Assembly: GCA_016929525.1 (NCBI GenBank)
Contig: JAFGIP010000115.1
Coordinates: 1-64,000, forward strand
Source of the DNA: Bacteroidales bacterium
Lineage (GTDB): Bacteria > Bacteroidota > Bacteroidia > Bacteroidales > UBA10428
Length of the DNA stretch: 64,000 bases
Direction of reading: 5' to 3'
How positions within the stretch are numbered: the stretch's first letter is position 1; each line of letters starts with the position of its first letter. Position numbers and translations under genes: made by a program. This document shows positions 26,180 to 35,506 of this stretch, piece after piece. The notes beneath the pieces are model-generated. The model did no database searches. It was given only the letters and a program-made list of their open reading frames with translations, and had not been told where the DNA came from.

Positions 26180-29100
26180 ATGAATAAGGTTTTTTTTCTA
26201 ATATTATTTACTGTTTCAAATGTTTCTGCTATATCAAACGAAGTAGCTGTAAATGAAATTAAAGTATACCATATTAATCAGAGATTATCTCAGAATACAC
26301 CAACTGTAATTTTTAAGGACAGCAAGGGCTTAATGTGGTTTGGCACATTCGATGGTTTAAATCAGTATGATGGTTTGAATATTAATGTATACAGATACTT
26401 TGCTGATGATACTGCTTCTCTTACAAACTCACAAATTCAGGATATAGTTGAAGATACACTCGGGAGACTGTGGATTGCCACCAATAATGGTATAAGTGTT
26501 TACAACAGTGAAACAGATAATTTTATCAGATACTATAATTCTCCGGATGATCCCAATAGTGTTCCCCCAAATAGTATAATCGATCTGATCGTTGATTCAA
26601 AAGGTGATATATGGGGTGTTGGTGACGAGGTATTCCGGTACAATCCGAAGGAAGATAATTTTACCCGATATAGATTCGGGGATCTGCTTACAGAGCATTT
26701 GACAACTATTTTCAATAACCTGTATGAAGATAACAGAGGGAGGATATGGTGCCTTTATTTCAAGGAAATTTATTATTACTCACCTGAAGAAAACAAACTC
26801 ATTTTATTTTACGATGGAAATAAAAACCCTTTAAATAATAAAAGCTGGAAATTCATTGAGATGATCCAGATAAACAATGAAGAGTTCTGGATTACAACTG
26901 ACAACGCCGGAATTATTATTGCCGATCTGTATAAAACAAATGTTCTTAAAACTTATAACGGTTTTAAAAATATTCATGAAGGGGAGCTGAACAGTGTTAA
27001 CCTGTTAAAGATATACAGGGATAAATCGCAGAAAATTTGGATCAGTGCCGAAAACCAGGGATTATATGTTTTTAATAAACATAATGAGTTGGTATACCAC
27101 TTTGTAAGTGACCCTGATCGCGATTTTACAATCGGATTTAATTCAGTATGGTCAATTTATGAAGATAGTGAAGGAAGATACTGGCTAGGATCATGGGATG
27201 CCGGTGTTGATGTTATTGATCTTTATTACAGCAAGTTTGAGCATTATCAATACCTCAAAGGTTTGAACAGTTTATCAAACAATGCTGTAAGAGACATTGT
27301 AGAAGATAAAAATGGAAATTTATGGATTTCAACTGATGGCGGCGGAATAAACCATTTTAACAGGAAAACTGGTCGATTTAAGGTCTATAAGCACGATCCT
27401 GATAATCTAAAGAGCATAAGTTCTAATGCAGCATTACCAATGGCCTGGGATAATAATGGGAATTTATGGATCGGCACCTGGAATGGTGGTGTAAATATTT
27501 TTAATCCTCAAACAGAAGAATTCAAAAGATTAAATCCGAACAACAGCGGACTGAGCTCGTTAAATGTATTCGACATAGTATTTGACGATAAAAGCAAGAT
27601 GTATTTTGCAACCTATGGCGGAGGTTTATGTATATATGATATTGAAAGCGATCATTGGCATACCTATATTAACGATACGGAAAATGAAAAATCAATATCA
27701 AATGATTATACATTCAGCATTCTGCTCGACAGTAAAAACAATATCTGGATTGGCTGTGCAAACGGACTAAATTACCTGTCGCTTTCACCTCCGGGGAATG
27801 ATGAATTCATTCATTATTTTCATGATCCCGATGATAAAAGTACCATGAGTTCTAACTATATAGTGGCTATTTATGAGGATCCCTTTGAAAGGATTTGGAT
27901 AGGCACACAGGGGGGGCTTAATTTATTTAATCCTGAAGACAGCAGCTTCATTTCATATCTTAAAGCCGATGGATTATCCAATGATAACATTAACAGCATC
28001 ATTTGCAAAAATAAAGAGGAATACTGGTTGGGAACCAATAGTGGACTTGTACGTTTCAATCCGGTAAATTTAACCTTCCGCAACTATGGTATTTCCGATG
28101 GTATTCAGGGCTATCAGTACAGTCGTGGAGCAGCCAGAAAGTTAAGATCAGACGAAATGGTGTTTGGAGGTATAAACGGTTTTAATATTTTTCATCCTGA
28201 CAGCGTTTACGATAATCCAAACAAACCAACGGTGATATTTACCGATTTTAAAATATTCAACAGGTCGGTAAAAATTGGCGAAGAAGGATCGCCACTTAAA
28301 AAACATATCAGCGAAACAGAATATATAAGACTTACCTATAAACAAAATGTATTTACTTTCAATTTTGTTGCCCTGAATTACACACATCCCGAACAAAATC
28401 AATATGCATATATGATGGAAGGGTTCGAAAATGAATGGAATTATGTAGAAAATCAAACCAATGCAACTTATACGAACCTTAGTGCCGGTGAATATGTATT
28501 CCGCGTTAAAGCCTCAAATAATGACGGGATCTGGAATAATGAAGGTGCATCTGTTACGCTGAGAATAACTCCTCCATTTTGGAAAACATGGTTTTTCAGA
28601 ATATCTGCAGTAGTGCTGATAGCATTTATTGTATTCTCATATTTTGCAATTCGTATGCAAACCATAAAAAGGAATAATATCATCCTGGAAAGAACTGTTA
28701 CTGAAAGAACACAGGAATTAAGCAAAAAGAACAAGCTTTTGCTCCAGCAGACAGATGAACTTAATGAGGTTAACACTATTCTGGAAGAACGTCAGCAGCA
28801 AATAGAGGAACAGGCGCAGGAACTCTTTACTCAGAAAGAAAAATTAGAAGAAATTAATGTTGAACTGAACGAGGTAAATGCAACTAAAGATAAGTTCTTT
28901 TCTATTATTGCCCACGATATTAAAAATCCGTTTGGTACTGTAATGGGTTTCGTCGAGTTAATGCAGAGAAATTTTGGGAAATGGACTGATGAAAAAAAGG
29001 TCCAGATTATTGATGTGCTGTACGATTCAACACAAAATGTCTACAACTTACTTGAAAATTTACTGCAGTGGTCAAGGTCGCAGAGAAATGTTATCGAATT

Positions 29101-29575
29101 CAAACCAAAAAAGGTCAGTCTGAAAGATATGACTTTTACAGTATTTTCGATTTTTAAACACGCTGCCGACGATAAAAAGATAAAATTAAACCTTGATATA
29201 GAAGAAGATATTTCAATCTACGCAGATGAAAGTATGCTTAATACGATTTTACGAAACCTTGTAAGCAATGCAATTAAATTTACACCGAAAGGCGGAAGCG
29301 TCACAATTTCAGCAGTAAGAGAAAAGAATAATGTTTTATTTAAAATAAAAGATAGTGGTGTGGGAATGGATGAAGTAAGATTAAAAAAACTTTTCCGCAT
29401 CGATTCACACCAGTCTACTGAAGGAACCAACAAAGAAAAAGGAACCGGACTTGGCCTTATATTGACAAAAGAATTTGTTTTGAAACACAGAGGAGAAATT
29501 TGGGTGGAAAGTGAAGTTGGCAAAGGATCTGTCTTTAATTTCAGACTACCGGAGCAAGAAAAAACAGAGGGATGA
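26180..29575 (+). CDS. Reg_prop/Y_Y_Y sensor histidine kinase
   Basis: This is a 1131-residue membrane sensor kinase. A signal peptide (about 1-20) is followed by propeller blades about 25-680, a Y_Y_Y domain about 695-795, a transmembrane helix about 800-822 and a coiled coil. The HisKA domain has phospho-acceptor His912 in FFSIIAHDIKNPF. The HATPase domain has the N box around Asn1026-Asn1030 (NLVSNAIKFT), the G1 box DSGVGMD from 1058, and a GTGLGL G2 box. There is no receiver or HTH domain, so it is not a hybrid (HTCS) protein and needs a separate response regulator, which is not in this window. The periplasmic part closely parallels the preceding gene's. It ends one base before the convergent SiaC-like gene. 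Confidence 0.9.
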   Translation: MNKVFFLILFTVSNVSAISNEVAVNEIKVYHINQRLSQNTPTVIFKDSKGLMWFGTFDGLNQYDGLNINVYRYFADDTASLTNSQIQDIVEDTLGRLWIATNNGISVYNSETDNFIRYYNSPDDPNSVPPNSIIDLIVDSKGDIWGVGDEVFRYNPKEDNFTRYRFGDLLTEHLTTIFNNLYEDNRGRIWCLYFKEIYYYSPEENKLILFYDGNKNPLNNKSWKFIEMIQINNEEFWITTDNAGIIIADLYKTNVLKTYNGFKNIHEGELNSVNLLKIYRDKSQKIWISAENQGLYVFNKHNELVYHFVSDPDRDFTIGFNSVWSIYEDSEGRYWLGSWDAGVDVIDLYYSKFEHYQYLKGLNSLSNNAVRDIVEDKNGNLWISTDGGGINHFNRKTGRFKVYKHDPDNLKSISSNAALPMAWDNNGNLWIGTWNGGVNIFNPQTEEFKRLNPNNSGLSSLNVFDIVFDDKSKMYFATYGGGLCIYDIESDHWHTYINDTENEKSISNDYTFSILLDSKNNIWIGCANGLNYLSLSPPGNDEFIHYFHDPDDKSTMSSNYIVAIYEDPFERIWIGTQGGLNLFNPEDSSFISYLKADGLSNDNINSIICKNKEEYWLGTNSGLVRFNPVNLTFRNYGISDGIQGYQYSRGAARKLRSDEMVFGGINGFNIFHPDSVYDNPNKPTVIFTDFKIFNRSVKIGEEGSPLKKHISETEYIRLTYKQNVFTFNFVALNYTHPEQNQYAYMMEGFENEWNYVENQTNATYTNLSAGEYVFRVKASNNDGIWNNEGASVTLRITPPFWKTWFFRISAVVLIAFIVFSYFAIRMQTIKRNNIILERTVTERTQELSKKNKLLLQQTDELNEVNTILEERQQQIEEQAQELFTQKEKLEEINVELNEVNATKDKFFSIIAHDIKNPFGTVMGFVELMQRNFGKWTDEKKVQIIDVLYDSTQNVYNLLENLLQWSRSQRNVIEFKPKKVSLKDMTFTVFSIFKHAADDKKIKLNLDIEEDISIYADESMLNTILRNLVSNAIKFTPKGGSVTISAVREKNNVLFKIKDSGVGMDEVRLKKLFRIDSHQSTEGTNKEKGTGLGLILTKEFVLKHRGEIWVESEVGKGSVFNFRLPEQEKTEG

Positions 29576-29576
29576 T

Positions 29577-29951
29577 TTAGTATCCGATAATATCAAAAGG
29601 TATATCAACATTTTCGCTGAACTCTTCTCCCAAATCAAGCATATCTTCATCATCCTCTTCATAGTACCAGATCACCTGAACTTTATTACCGGCCTCACTT
29701 ATTTCCTCAAGCTTGATAAGTATATCCTGAACAAGCTTTGAAGTAGCAGTATTAAAGTAAATGTATTTGAATACGAATTCTGTATAGTCATTAGGAGAAT
29801 CCTTATAATCTTCCAGCCAATCGAGTACCGGTTGGTAAAAGCTGATAACATCTTCCGGTAAAGACCTGCCCGATATCTCAAATACGTCATTATCGGGATC
29901 AAGCAGCACTTTTGGAGTATCATTTGTTGCCCTGATATCGAGAGCTTCCAT
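29577..29951 (-). CDS. SiaC-like (DUF1987) regulatory phosphoprotein
   Basis: This is a small acidic cytoplasmic protein of 124 residues matching the DUF1987/SiaC family. The conserved strand FKYIYFNTATSK carries Thr68 at the same number as the phosphorylated threonine of Pseudomonas SiaC. Earlier conserved pieces are TPKVLLDPDNDVFEISGRSLPED and FYQPVLDWLEDY. In SiaC systems a kinase/phosphatase pair sets the phosphorylation of this protein, which then controls a partner enzyme; no such partner is encoded next to it here. Its stop abuts the stop of the histidine kinase on the other strand (1-base gap). It lies 80 bases downstream of the AmrS-like gene on the same strand. Confidence 0.85.
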   Translation of the reverse strand: MEALDIRATNDTPKVLLDPDNDVFEISGRSLPEDVISFYQPVLDWLEDYKDSPNDYTEFVFKYIYFNTATSKLVQDILIKLEEISEAGNKVQVIWYYEEDDEDMLDLGEEFSENVDIPFDIIGY

Positions 29952-30031
29952 AATATACAGTTTTGGTCTCTACAGTAAAGATTACGTTAAATTATAAAAT
30001 ATGTTTTAACAGTTCAATGTTTTTATCAACA

Positions 30032-31042
30032 TTATGTGATAGCCAGTTTAAATCCGCAATTACTACATTTCCCGTCTGATTTAATGCCTGTAGTATTTAT
30101 ATGATAACCATGTCTTAATATGGCAATGTTTCCGCATACGGGGCAAATGGTATTCTGGTAATTATTTTCCGGATAATTGCCCATATACACAAAACTCAGC
30201 TTTTCACTAGCACAATCAGCCATTTCGGTAAGTAACTTTCCGGAAGTAGCATCTTTGTTCATTCTATATTTCGGAAAGTACCTTGAGATATGCAAAGGAA
30301 CATTTGATCCTAAATGATTATATATCCAGTCGATCATTTGTTCAAACTGTTGAATATCATCATTTAATCCGGGAACCACAAGTGTTGTAACTTCAAGATG
30401 TTTTTTACCTTTAACAATTGTCTCAAGTGTATTAAATACTTCCTGAAGTCCGCCGCCGGTAAAGCGTTTATGCTGTTCCTCATTGAATACTTTCAGATCG
30501 ATATTGAAAGCATCAATCCATTCCAGTAAATCTTCCAGAGGTTTCTTATTAATATAACCATTCGAAACCATTACATTTTTTAAACCATGCTTTTTAGTTT
30601 CAATGGCAACATCTTTCATATATTCAAACCACACTACAGGTTCATTATAAGTAAAAGCTAAACCAATATTTATCGGACTTTTATGAACCATTTTAATAAT
30701 ATCGTTAACCGTTATACTGAGTAAACGCGGAAATTCATTCACCCCCGACTGTGAAATCTCATAATTCTGACAACAGCCACATTTAAAATTACAACCCAGT
30801 CCACCTATTGAAAGGATCTCTTTACCAGGATAAAAATGATATAACGGTTTTTTCTCAACCGGATCGAAATGAACAGCAGACAGCTTGTTATAAACGTCGG
30901 CATACAATGTGCCTCCTATATTGGTCCGTACTTTACAAATACCAGCTTTACCATCTGATATCAGACAATTATGAGGGCATAAGTTACATTTAACTTTATT
31001 GTTCTCTGATTTTGTATAATAACTGGCTTCTTTTAAAGACAT
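30032..31042 (-). CDS. amrS: AmmeMemoRadiSam-type radical SAM enzyme
   Basis: This is a cytoplasmic radical SAM protein of the AmrS/PflA-like group, 336 residues. The N-terminus has a cysteine cluster (Cys19, Cys22, Cys26, Cys36), followed by the SAM-cluster motif CxxxCxxC in GLGCNFKCGCCQN (Cys84, Cys88, Cys91). The sequence LSAVHFDPVEKKPLYHFYPG is characteristic of AmrS. A C-terminal CxxC...CxxC zinc-ribbon-like tail (CPVCGN and CSNCGF) completes it. AmrS normally works with AMMECR1 and Memo proteins, and neither is encoded here. The reaction of the family is not firmly established. The start is the ATG at 31042. Confidence 0.85.
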   Translation of the reverse strand: MSLKEASYYTKSENNKVKCNLCPHNCLISDGKAGICKVRTNIGGTLYADVYNKLSAVHFDPVEKKPLYHFYPGKEILSIGGLGCNFKCGCCQNYEISQSGVNEFPRLLSITVNDIIKMVHKSPINIGLAFTYNEPVVWFEYMKDVAIETKKHGLKNVMVSNGYINKKPLEDLLEWIDAFNIDLKVFNEEQHKRFTGGGLQEVFNTLETIVKGKKHLEVTTLVVPGLNDDIQQFEQMIDWIYNHLGSNVPLHISRYFPKYRMNKDATSGKLLTEMADCASEKLSFVYMGNYPENNYQNTICPVCGNIAILRHGYHINTTGIKSDGKCSNCGFKLAIT

Positions 31043-31323
31043 ATCATTGAATTAAATTTCACTGGATGCTTCCCTCTGAACAATAGCTGCTAACAACACC
31101 CCGGACTTATATTAAAAATCTTTACAGAGTCCATGTAAGATTTCAAACTTAAACTCAGAAATAAGTTGTGCAATTTATAAAAAGATGATCTAATTATATA
31201 TAACAGATTTAGGGTTATTTCTGTTAAACAATCTGATTACAATTATACTTACCGTCTCAACACGCCAGGCTGAGATTACTATATATTAAGATCAGTATTT
31301 GTAAAATATTAGATTTGAGCTGC

Positions 31324-32247
31324 TTAATCCAGTTTATATTCTGCAGCAAATTCTTCCGAAATATAGTTGTCATATCTCTCACAAACGTGAGTTGCGAATT
31401 CAACGGCATTTTGGATTATTTCACTCCAGACTTCAATACTGAGATTAGGAATATCTTTAAAACGAATATTGTTCTTGAAAAGTGAATATACTATCCCGGC
31501 ATTAAAATTATCACCGGCGCCTATTGTACTTTTTGTAGCTATTTTCTTTACCGGAAATGTCTGAGCATATTTCAGTGTTCTCAGATATACACCTTTTGTA
31601 AACGAGGTATAAAGCAAACAAGGGGGTTTATCGCTAAAATTATTGTATGTATCATTTGCATCGCGGGCACCAAATATAAATGAGAAATCTTCATGTGATC
31701 CACGCACAATTGTTGCATATGAAAGATTCTCCAATATCATTGGTTTTAAATTGGGTAAGTCATGAAGATGCTGCTTTCTGAAATTTGGGTCGTAAATTAT
31801 AATAGCTTTTTTCTTTTTTGCCTCTCTTATAAAATGTATCAGCTTCTTTCTTACTTCAGGTGTAATAGCATAGAAAGAACCAAACAAAACTATATCATCC
31901 TGATGAATATGCGGAAAATCGATATTTAACCTTTTTTCCGGATAAATCTTATAAAAGTCGTAACTCGCATCATTATTTTCATTAAGGAATGCCAATGCAA
32001 GAGCTGACTGACCATCGTAATAACGATAAACAAATTCAGTTGATACATTATTATCCTTCAGGAAATTATCAATGAAATTACCAACTTCGTCCAAACCATA
32101 TTCTCCGATAAAATATACCGGTAAGTTCAGTCGTCCGAGACTAACTGATGTATTCAGACAAGCCCCGCCTGCCTTGGCTGTAAATGGTTGATTTTCCTTA
32201 ATAAGTATGTCAAGTACAGTTTCTCCAATAGTATAGATCTTACGCAT
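31324..32247 (-). CDS. PfkB-family sugar kinase, probable fructokinase
   Basis: This is a 307-residue ribokinase-fold kinase. The first PfkB motif is AGGACLNTSVSLGRL (26-40), which binds the sugar. The second is KSTIGAGDNFNAG (239-251), with catalytic base Asp246 and the anion hole GAGD. The sequence is most like bacterial fructokinases, but 2-dehydro-3-deoxygluconate or other sugar kinases of the family cannot be excluded by eye. The start codon overlaps the end of the isochorismatase-fold gene by 8 bases, so the two are translationally coupled. Confidence 0.8.
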   Translation of the reverse strand: MRKIYTIGETVLDILIKENQPFTAKAGGACLNTSVSLGRLNLPVYFIGEYGLDEVGNFIDNFLKDNNVSTEFVYRYYDGQSALALAFLNENNDASYDFYKIYPEKRLNIDFPHIHQDDIVLFGSFYAITPEVRKKLIHFIREAKKKKAIIIYDPNFRKQHLHDLPNLKPMILENLSYATIVRGSHEDFSFIFGARDANDTYNNFSDKPPCLLYTSFTKGVYLRTLKYAQTFPVKKIATKSTIGAGDNFNAGIVYSLFKNNIRFKDIPNLSIEVWSEIIQNAVEFATHVCERYDNYISEEFAAEYKLD

Positions 32248-32797
32248 CCTGATACTCTTTAACCAATTTCAATATTTCCTTAAATTCATCTGTACCTGCT
32301 TCACGGCATAATTCAAAAAGCATTGATTCGCTTGTAGTAATTACCGATCCCACATCTCTCATCCTCCACACGGCAACTTTTTTATCAGTCTCACGGGAAG
32401 ATCCAATACAATCTTCAACAATTACCGGATTAAAATTATTATATAATAAATCGAGTGTGGTTTGTAGGATACATATATGAGCTTCGAGACCAATGATAAT
32501 AACATTCCTTTTACCAATTCTGTTTAAAACCCTTATAAAAGCAGGTTCTCTGTAACAGCTGAAAGTCACTTTCTCGATATATGAAAAATTACCAATGGCC
32601 TGATTTATTACCTCTACAGTGGATCCCAGCCCTTTTGTATTTTGTTGGGTAACTACAATGGGAACCTGCATTACCTTTAAGCCTTTAATTAATTTCAGGG
32701 AATTCTTTAATATCTCATCATGCTGATGTATTGAAGGCAGAAGTTTCTCCTGTATATCAATGACAACTCCGATGGTATTTTCGCGGTTAATCCTCAT
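32240..32797 (-). CDS. Isochorismatase-fold cysteine hydrolase (YcaC-like)
   Basis: This is a 185-residue alpha/beta hydrolase of the isochorismatase superfamily, with its triad visible: Asp14 in VVIDIQEKL, Lys76 in IEKVTFSC and Cys109 in GLEAHICILQT. Members hydrolyse amides, nicotinamide or isochorismate; the YcaC-like group to which this looks closest has no settled substrate. It is the first gene of a two-gene unit with the PfkB kinase (8-base overlap). Confidence 0.8.
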   Translation of the reverse strand: MRINRENTIGVVIDIQEKLLPSIHQHDEILKNSLKLIKGLKVMQVPIVVTQQNTKGLGSTVEVINQAIGNFSYIEKVTFSCYREPAFIRVLNRIGKRNVIIIGLEAHICILQTTLDLLYNNFNPVIVEDCIGSSRETDKKVAVWRMRDVGSVITTSESMLFELCREAGTDEFKEILKLVKEYQDA

Positions 32798-33168
32798 ATA
32801 TTATAATCGAGCGCAAATGTAATTATTAACTTAAGTAATTCAGAATTAAAAGAGAAAAAATTGTGAATACCTGCAAATTAATTCATTTTCTTTTCTGAAT
32901 AAAGCTTATTTTGTACCTGAAATTTAGTTATTTAATTTATAGTATCGGCATAATTTATTACCAATCTGCCTGTATACTATTGTTAAGTAAGTTATAATGA
33001 AATTCAATCTCAATCTTAAAATCATTCATCTTATCTGATAAATAAATTCTCTTAAAATGAGATTATGTGAATAACTCTATAAGATAATGTTTATTTTCAA
33101 AATTTCAAAACTCTTTTAACTATATCTTCCTAAGAGACAATGGAATTGATAAGCCAGACTAGCGCTGT
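32798..33168. other. Intergenic region, nothing recognised
   Basis: This is an AT-rich stretch between two minus-strand genes. It should hold the promoter of the isochorismatase-fold/PfkB unit. Only a weak inverted pair AATCTCA/TGAGATT around 33005-33065 was seen. No frame or RNA structure stands out. Confidence 0.35.
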
Positions 33169-33768
33169 TTAATAATTTTCTCTGGATTTTGCACCAAGAT
33201 ATCCTCCATGATGACGTTTAGCATAGTCTCCAGCTGTGAAACCTATTTTCTTCATCATTAAAACAACCAGTATATCTCCGATAACTGTCATAGTGGTCGT
33301 AGAAGTTGTAGGAGTAAGACCTAACGGACAAACCTCGTCAGGGTTTCCTGTATTTATTACCACATCTGCTATTGTGCCCAATGGACTTTCAGTATTCCCC
33401 GTCAGTACAACAACTGGGATTTCACTATAAAGATTACGGCATAGTTTAAAAAGTTCTAATATCTCCCTTGTTTTACCGGAATTTGAAACAAGCAACATCA
33501 CGTCATTCTTTTGTATGATACCCAAATCGCCATGCTGTGCATCGCTTGGATGTAAAAAAACTGCCGGACTTCCTGTTGAACTGAATGTTGTCGCTATATT
33601 AATGGCAATTTGTCCTGCCTTACCCATACCGCTGGCAATTAGTTTTCCTCCATTCCTGTGAATTGATTTGTATAAAATACCAATAACTTTTTCATAATTA
33701 TCGGTTACAGGAATATTTTTAATTGCGACTGCCTCTGAATTTAGTATCTGACGAATTTCGTCCTTCAT
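33169..33768 (-). CDS. SIS-domain sugar-phosphate isomerase (KpsF/GutQ-like, no CBS domains)
   Basis: This is a 199-residue single SIS domain. It contains GGKLIASGMGKAGQIA, the phospho-sugar site SNSGKTREI, HPSDAQHGDLGI, and VCPLGLTPTTSTTTMTVIGD, the last two being typical of arabinose-5-phosphate isomerases (KdsD/KpsF/GutQ). Those enzymes usually carry two CBS domains after residue 200. Here the protein stops at the end of the SIS domain (GDYAKRHHGGYLGAKS), as in known short CBS-less members. It is not obviously truncated. The expected reaction is ribulose-5-phosphate to arabinose-5-phosphate, feeding Kdo synthesis. Confidence 0.8.
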   Translation of the reverse strand: MKDEIRQILNSEAVAIKNIPVTDNYEKVIGILYKSIHRNGGKLIASGMGKAGQIAINIATTFSSTGSPAVFLHPSDAQHGDLGIIQKNDVMLLVSNSGKTREILELFKLCRNLYSEIPVVVLTGNTESPLGTIADVVINTGNPDEVCPLGLTPTTSTTTMTVIGDILVVLMMKKIGFTAGDYAKRHHGGYLGAKSRENY

Positions 33769-33906
33769 GTTGTTTTTTTTTCAAATATATATGCATTATA
33801 TCGCTTATTAAAATTTTATTTTAAGCATGGTGTAAATTCAAACGTCCGTTTTAATATTTATTTTTACCCCTGAAAAGTACTACGGACTAATTAACTAAGG
33901 GTAACC

Positions 33907-35403
33907 ATGAAAAACTTTATAAACATAATCCTTATTTCTGTTTTAATTACTGTTTCCTGTTCTTATGAGAAAAAAATTACTGCCAAAAACATTGTGTTAT
34001 CACCATTATACTCTTCGGGAATGATAATTGAAACCTCCCCGGTCTTAATAATATACGGAAATGCTGATCCAAATTCCAGTTTAGCTGTTCGAATTGAAGA
34101 TTATGTGAAGATTATCAAATCGGATGATGGTGGTCAATGGCGCGTAGAATTTCCGGAAATATTATATAAAACCCCATTCTCAATAGTGATACAGGGGAAA
34201 GATACAACTATTACTCTAAACAACGTACTCTCCGGTAAATTATATGCAGTTATAGGAGATGCCTACTCAGGTATACTGGATAATCAGGACAGTATCTTAT
34301 GTACATTGCGAAAACAAGATCATCAGCCCAGAGTAAGAATATTCCGGTTCACAACGAGTAATCTTAAAAGTACGAAGAGGAATATACTTCCAGGAAAATG
34401 GTTGCCTGCAGATGTGGCAATGCAAATATCTAAAACCTGTGCAACTCTCAGAGCACTGATTGAAATTATTGGTGAAAGCAATATCCCGATTGGATTAATT
34501 GATATGACCTGGCCGGCAACTTCCCTTGATTCATGGATCGAATCAGCAAGGAATAATTTTGATTCATGTTGTACTGAAAATATTCACACTGACTCTGTTT
34601 TTATGCAAAATATACAGACCCTCCGTTCTATCCTGATTATGAAAGACACCTGCCGGAATGGTATAGAACAGGGTGCATTAAAGTTGTGGTATAATGATAT
34701 CAACTGGAAAACAACTGATTTACCGGTAATATTTACAAATGAGAAAAGTACCGGTGACTTTGGCTTCATATACTTACGCAGAAAACTATATTTCCCGGAA
34801 AAATATTTACCAAACAGATTTGAAATTGGTATTGGTCATATAAACGGCGAGGCTGAATTCTATTTTAATGAAAACAAAGTTGAATCATTCATGGATGAGT
34901 CAGGTTTAAGAAAAATTATAATTGCGGACAGCATTGTAAAACCTTTTACCAATATTCTTGCGATCCGGTTTATTAAAAAAACCAATATTGCAGGTATTTA
35001 TGGAAATAATTTTTATTGCATCAGTGCAGATACGTCCTATAATATCAAAATTGATAAAGGATGGAAATATAAATCTGATTTTGAAGAAGAATTTCCGGAA
35101 TATTATTTCGTTGAAAAAGAACCTTCTTATGCATATGAATATATTTTAAAACCGTTAAATAATATTCCTGTTAACAAAATATTCTGGTATGGCAGTAGTA
35201 AAATGACAGATGACACCACCAATATCAGAAACAAACTGATAGAAATATTTAAAAGTATAAGAAATGCTGATCAGATGATTGTGGTATCGAATAAACCTGT
35301 ACCATCCGATACTCTCTTTTATGGTAAATCAATAAATCGCTATAATACAGTTCTGAAAGAAGTTACTGATAGTCTTAATATAATATATTATCAGTCTGAA
35401 TAA
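33907..35403 (+). CDS. Lipoprotein related to sialate O-acetylesterase, catalytic motif lost
   Basis: This is a 498-residue lipoprotein: the signal peptide ends in the lipobox LITVSC (Cys18). The layout follows sialate O-acetylesterases. An N-terminal beta-domain ends in VLSGKLYAVIGDAYSG (108-122), where the family has G-E-V-W-x-C-S-G-Q-S-N-M. An IPIGLIDMTWPATSLDSW strand (193-210) corresponds to IPIGLI-x-x-x-W-G-G-T-x-x-E-x-W. An inserted jelly-roll part follows (about 255-365). The catalytic SGQSNM serine block is replaced, and no clear C-terminal D-x-x-H motif is present. It is probably a non-catalytic, perhaps carbohydrate-binding, relative. It is monocistronic and followed by a bidirectional terminator. 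Confidence 0.65.
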   Translation: MKNFINIILISVLITVSCSYEKKITAKNIVLSPLYSSGMIIETSPVLIIYGNADPNSSLAVRIEDYVKIIKSDDGGQWRVEFPEILYKTPFSIVIQGKDTTITLNNVLSGKLYAVIGDAYSGILDNQDSILCTLRKQDHQPRVRIFRFTTSNLKSTKRNILPGKWLPADVAMQISKTCATLRALIEIIGESNIPIGLIDMTWPATSLDSWIESARNNFDSCCTENIHTDSVFMQNIQTLRSILIMKDTCRNGIEQGALKLWYNDINWKTTDLPVIFTNEKSTGDFGFIYLRRKLYFPEKYLPNRFEIGIGHINGEAEFYFNENKVESFMDESGLRKIIIADSIVKPFTNILAIRFIKKTNIAGIYGNNFYCISADTSYNIKIDKGWKYKSDFEEEFPEYYFVEKEPSYAYEYILKPLNNIPVNKIFWYGSSKMTDDTTNIRNKLIEIFKSIRNADQMIVVSNKPVPSDTLFYGKSINRYNTVLKEVTDSLNIIYYQSE

Positions 35404-35418
35404 TAAAAGGATTTAAAA

Positions 35419-35491
35419 AGTAAAAGCTACCTTCCGATATGTAAGCAGTGCTGTAAAACTTACAGAAAACCAGACGAAAGGCAGCTTTTCG
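35419..35491. terminator. Bidirectional terminator-like inverted repeat
   Basis: AAAAGCTACCTTCCG at the left pairs with CGAAAGGCAGCTTTT at the right (one internal mismatch pair and a bulge). The A-run on one side and T-run on the other let it serve both convergent genes, ending at 35403 (plus) and 35507 (minus). The loop is long and may fold further. Confidence 0.65.
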
Positions 35492-35506
35492 ATCTTTTAT
35501 ATTGTA

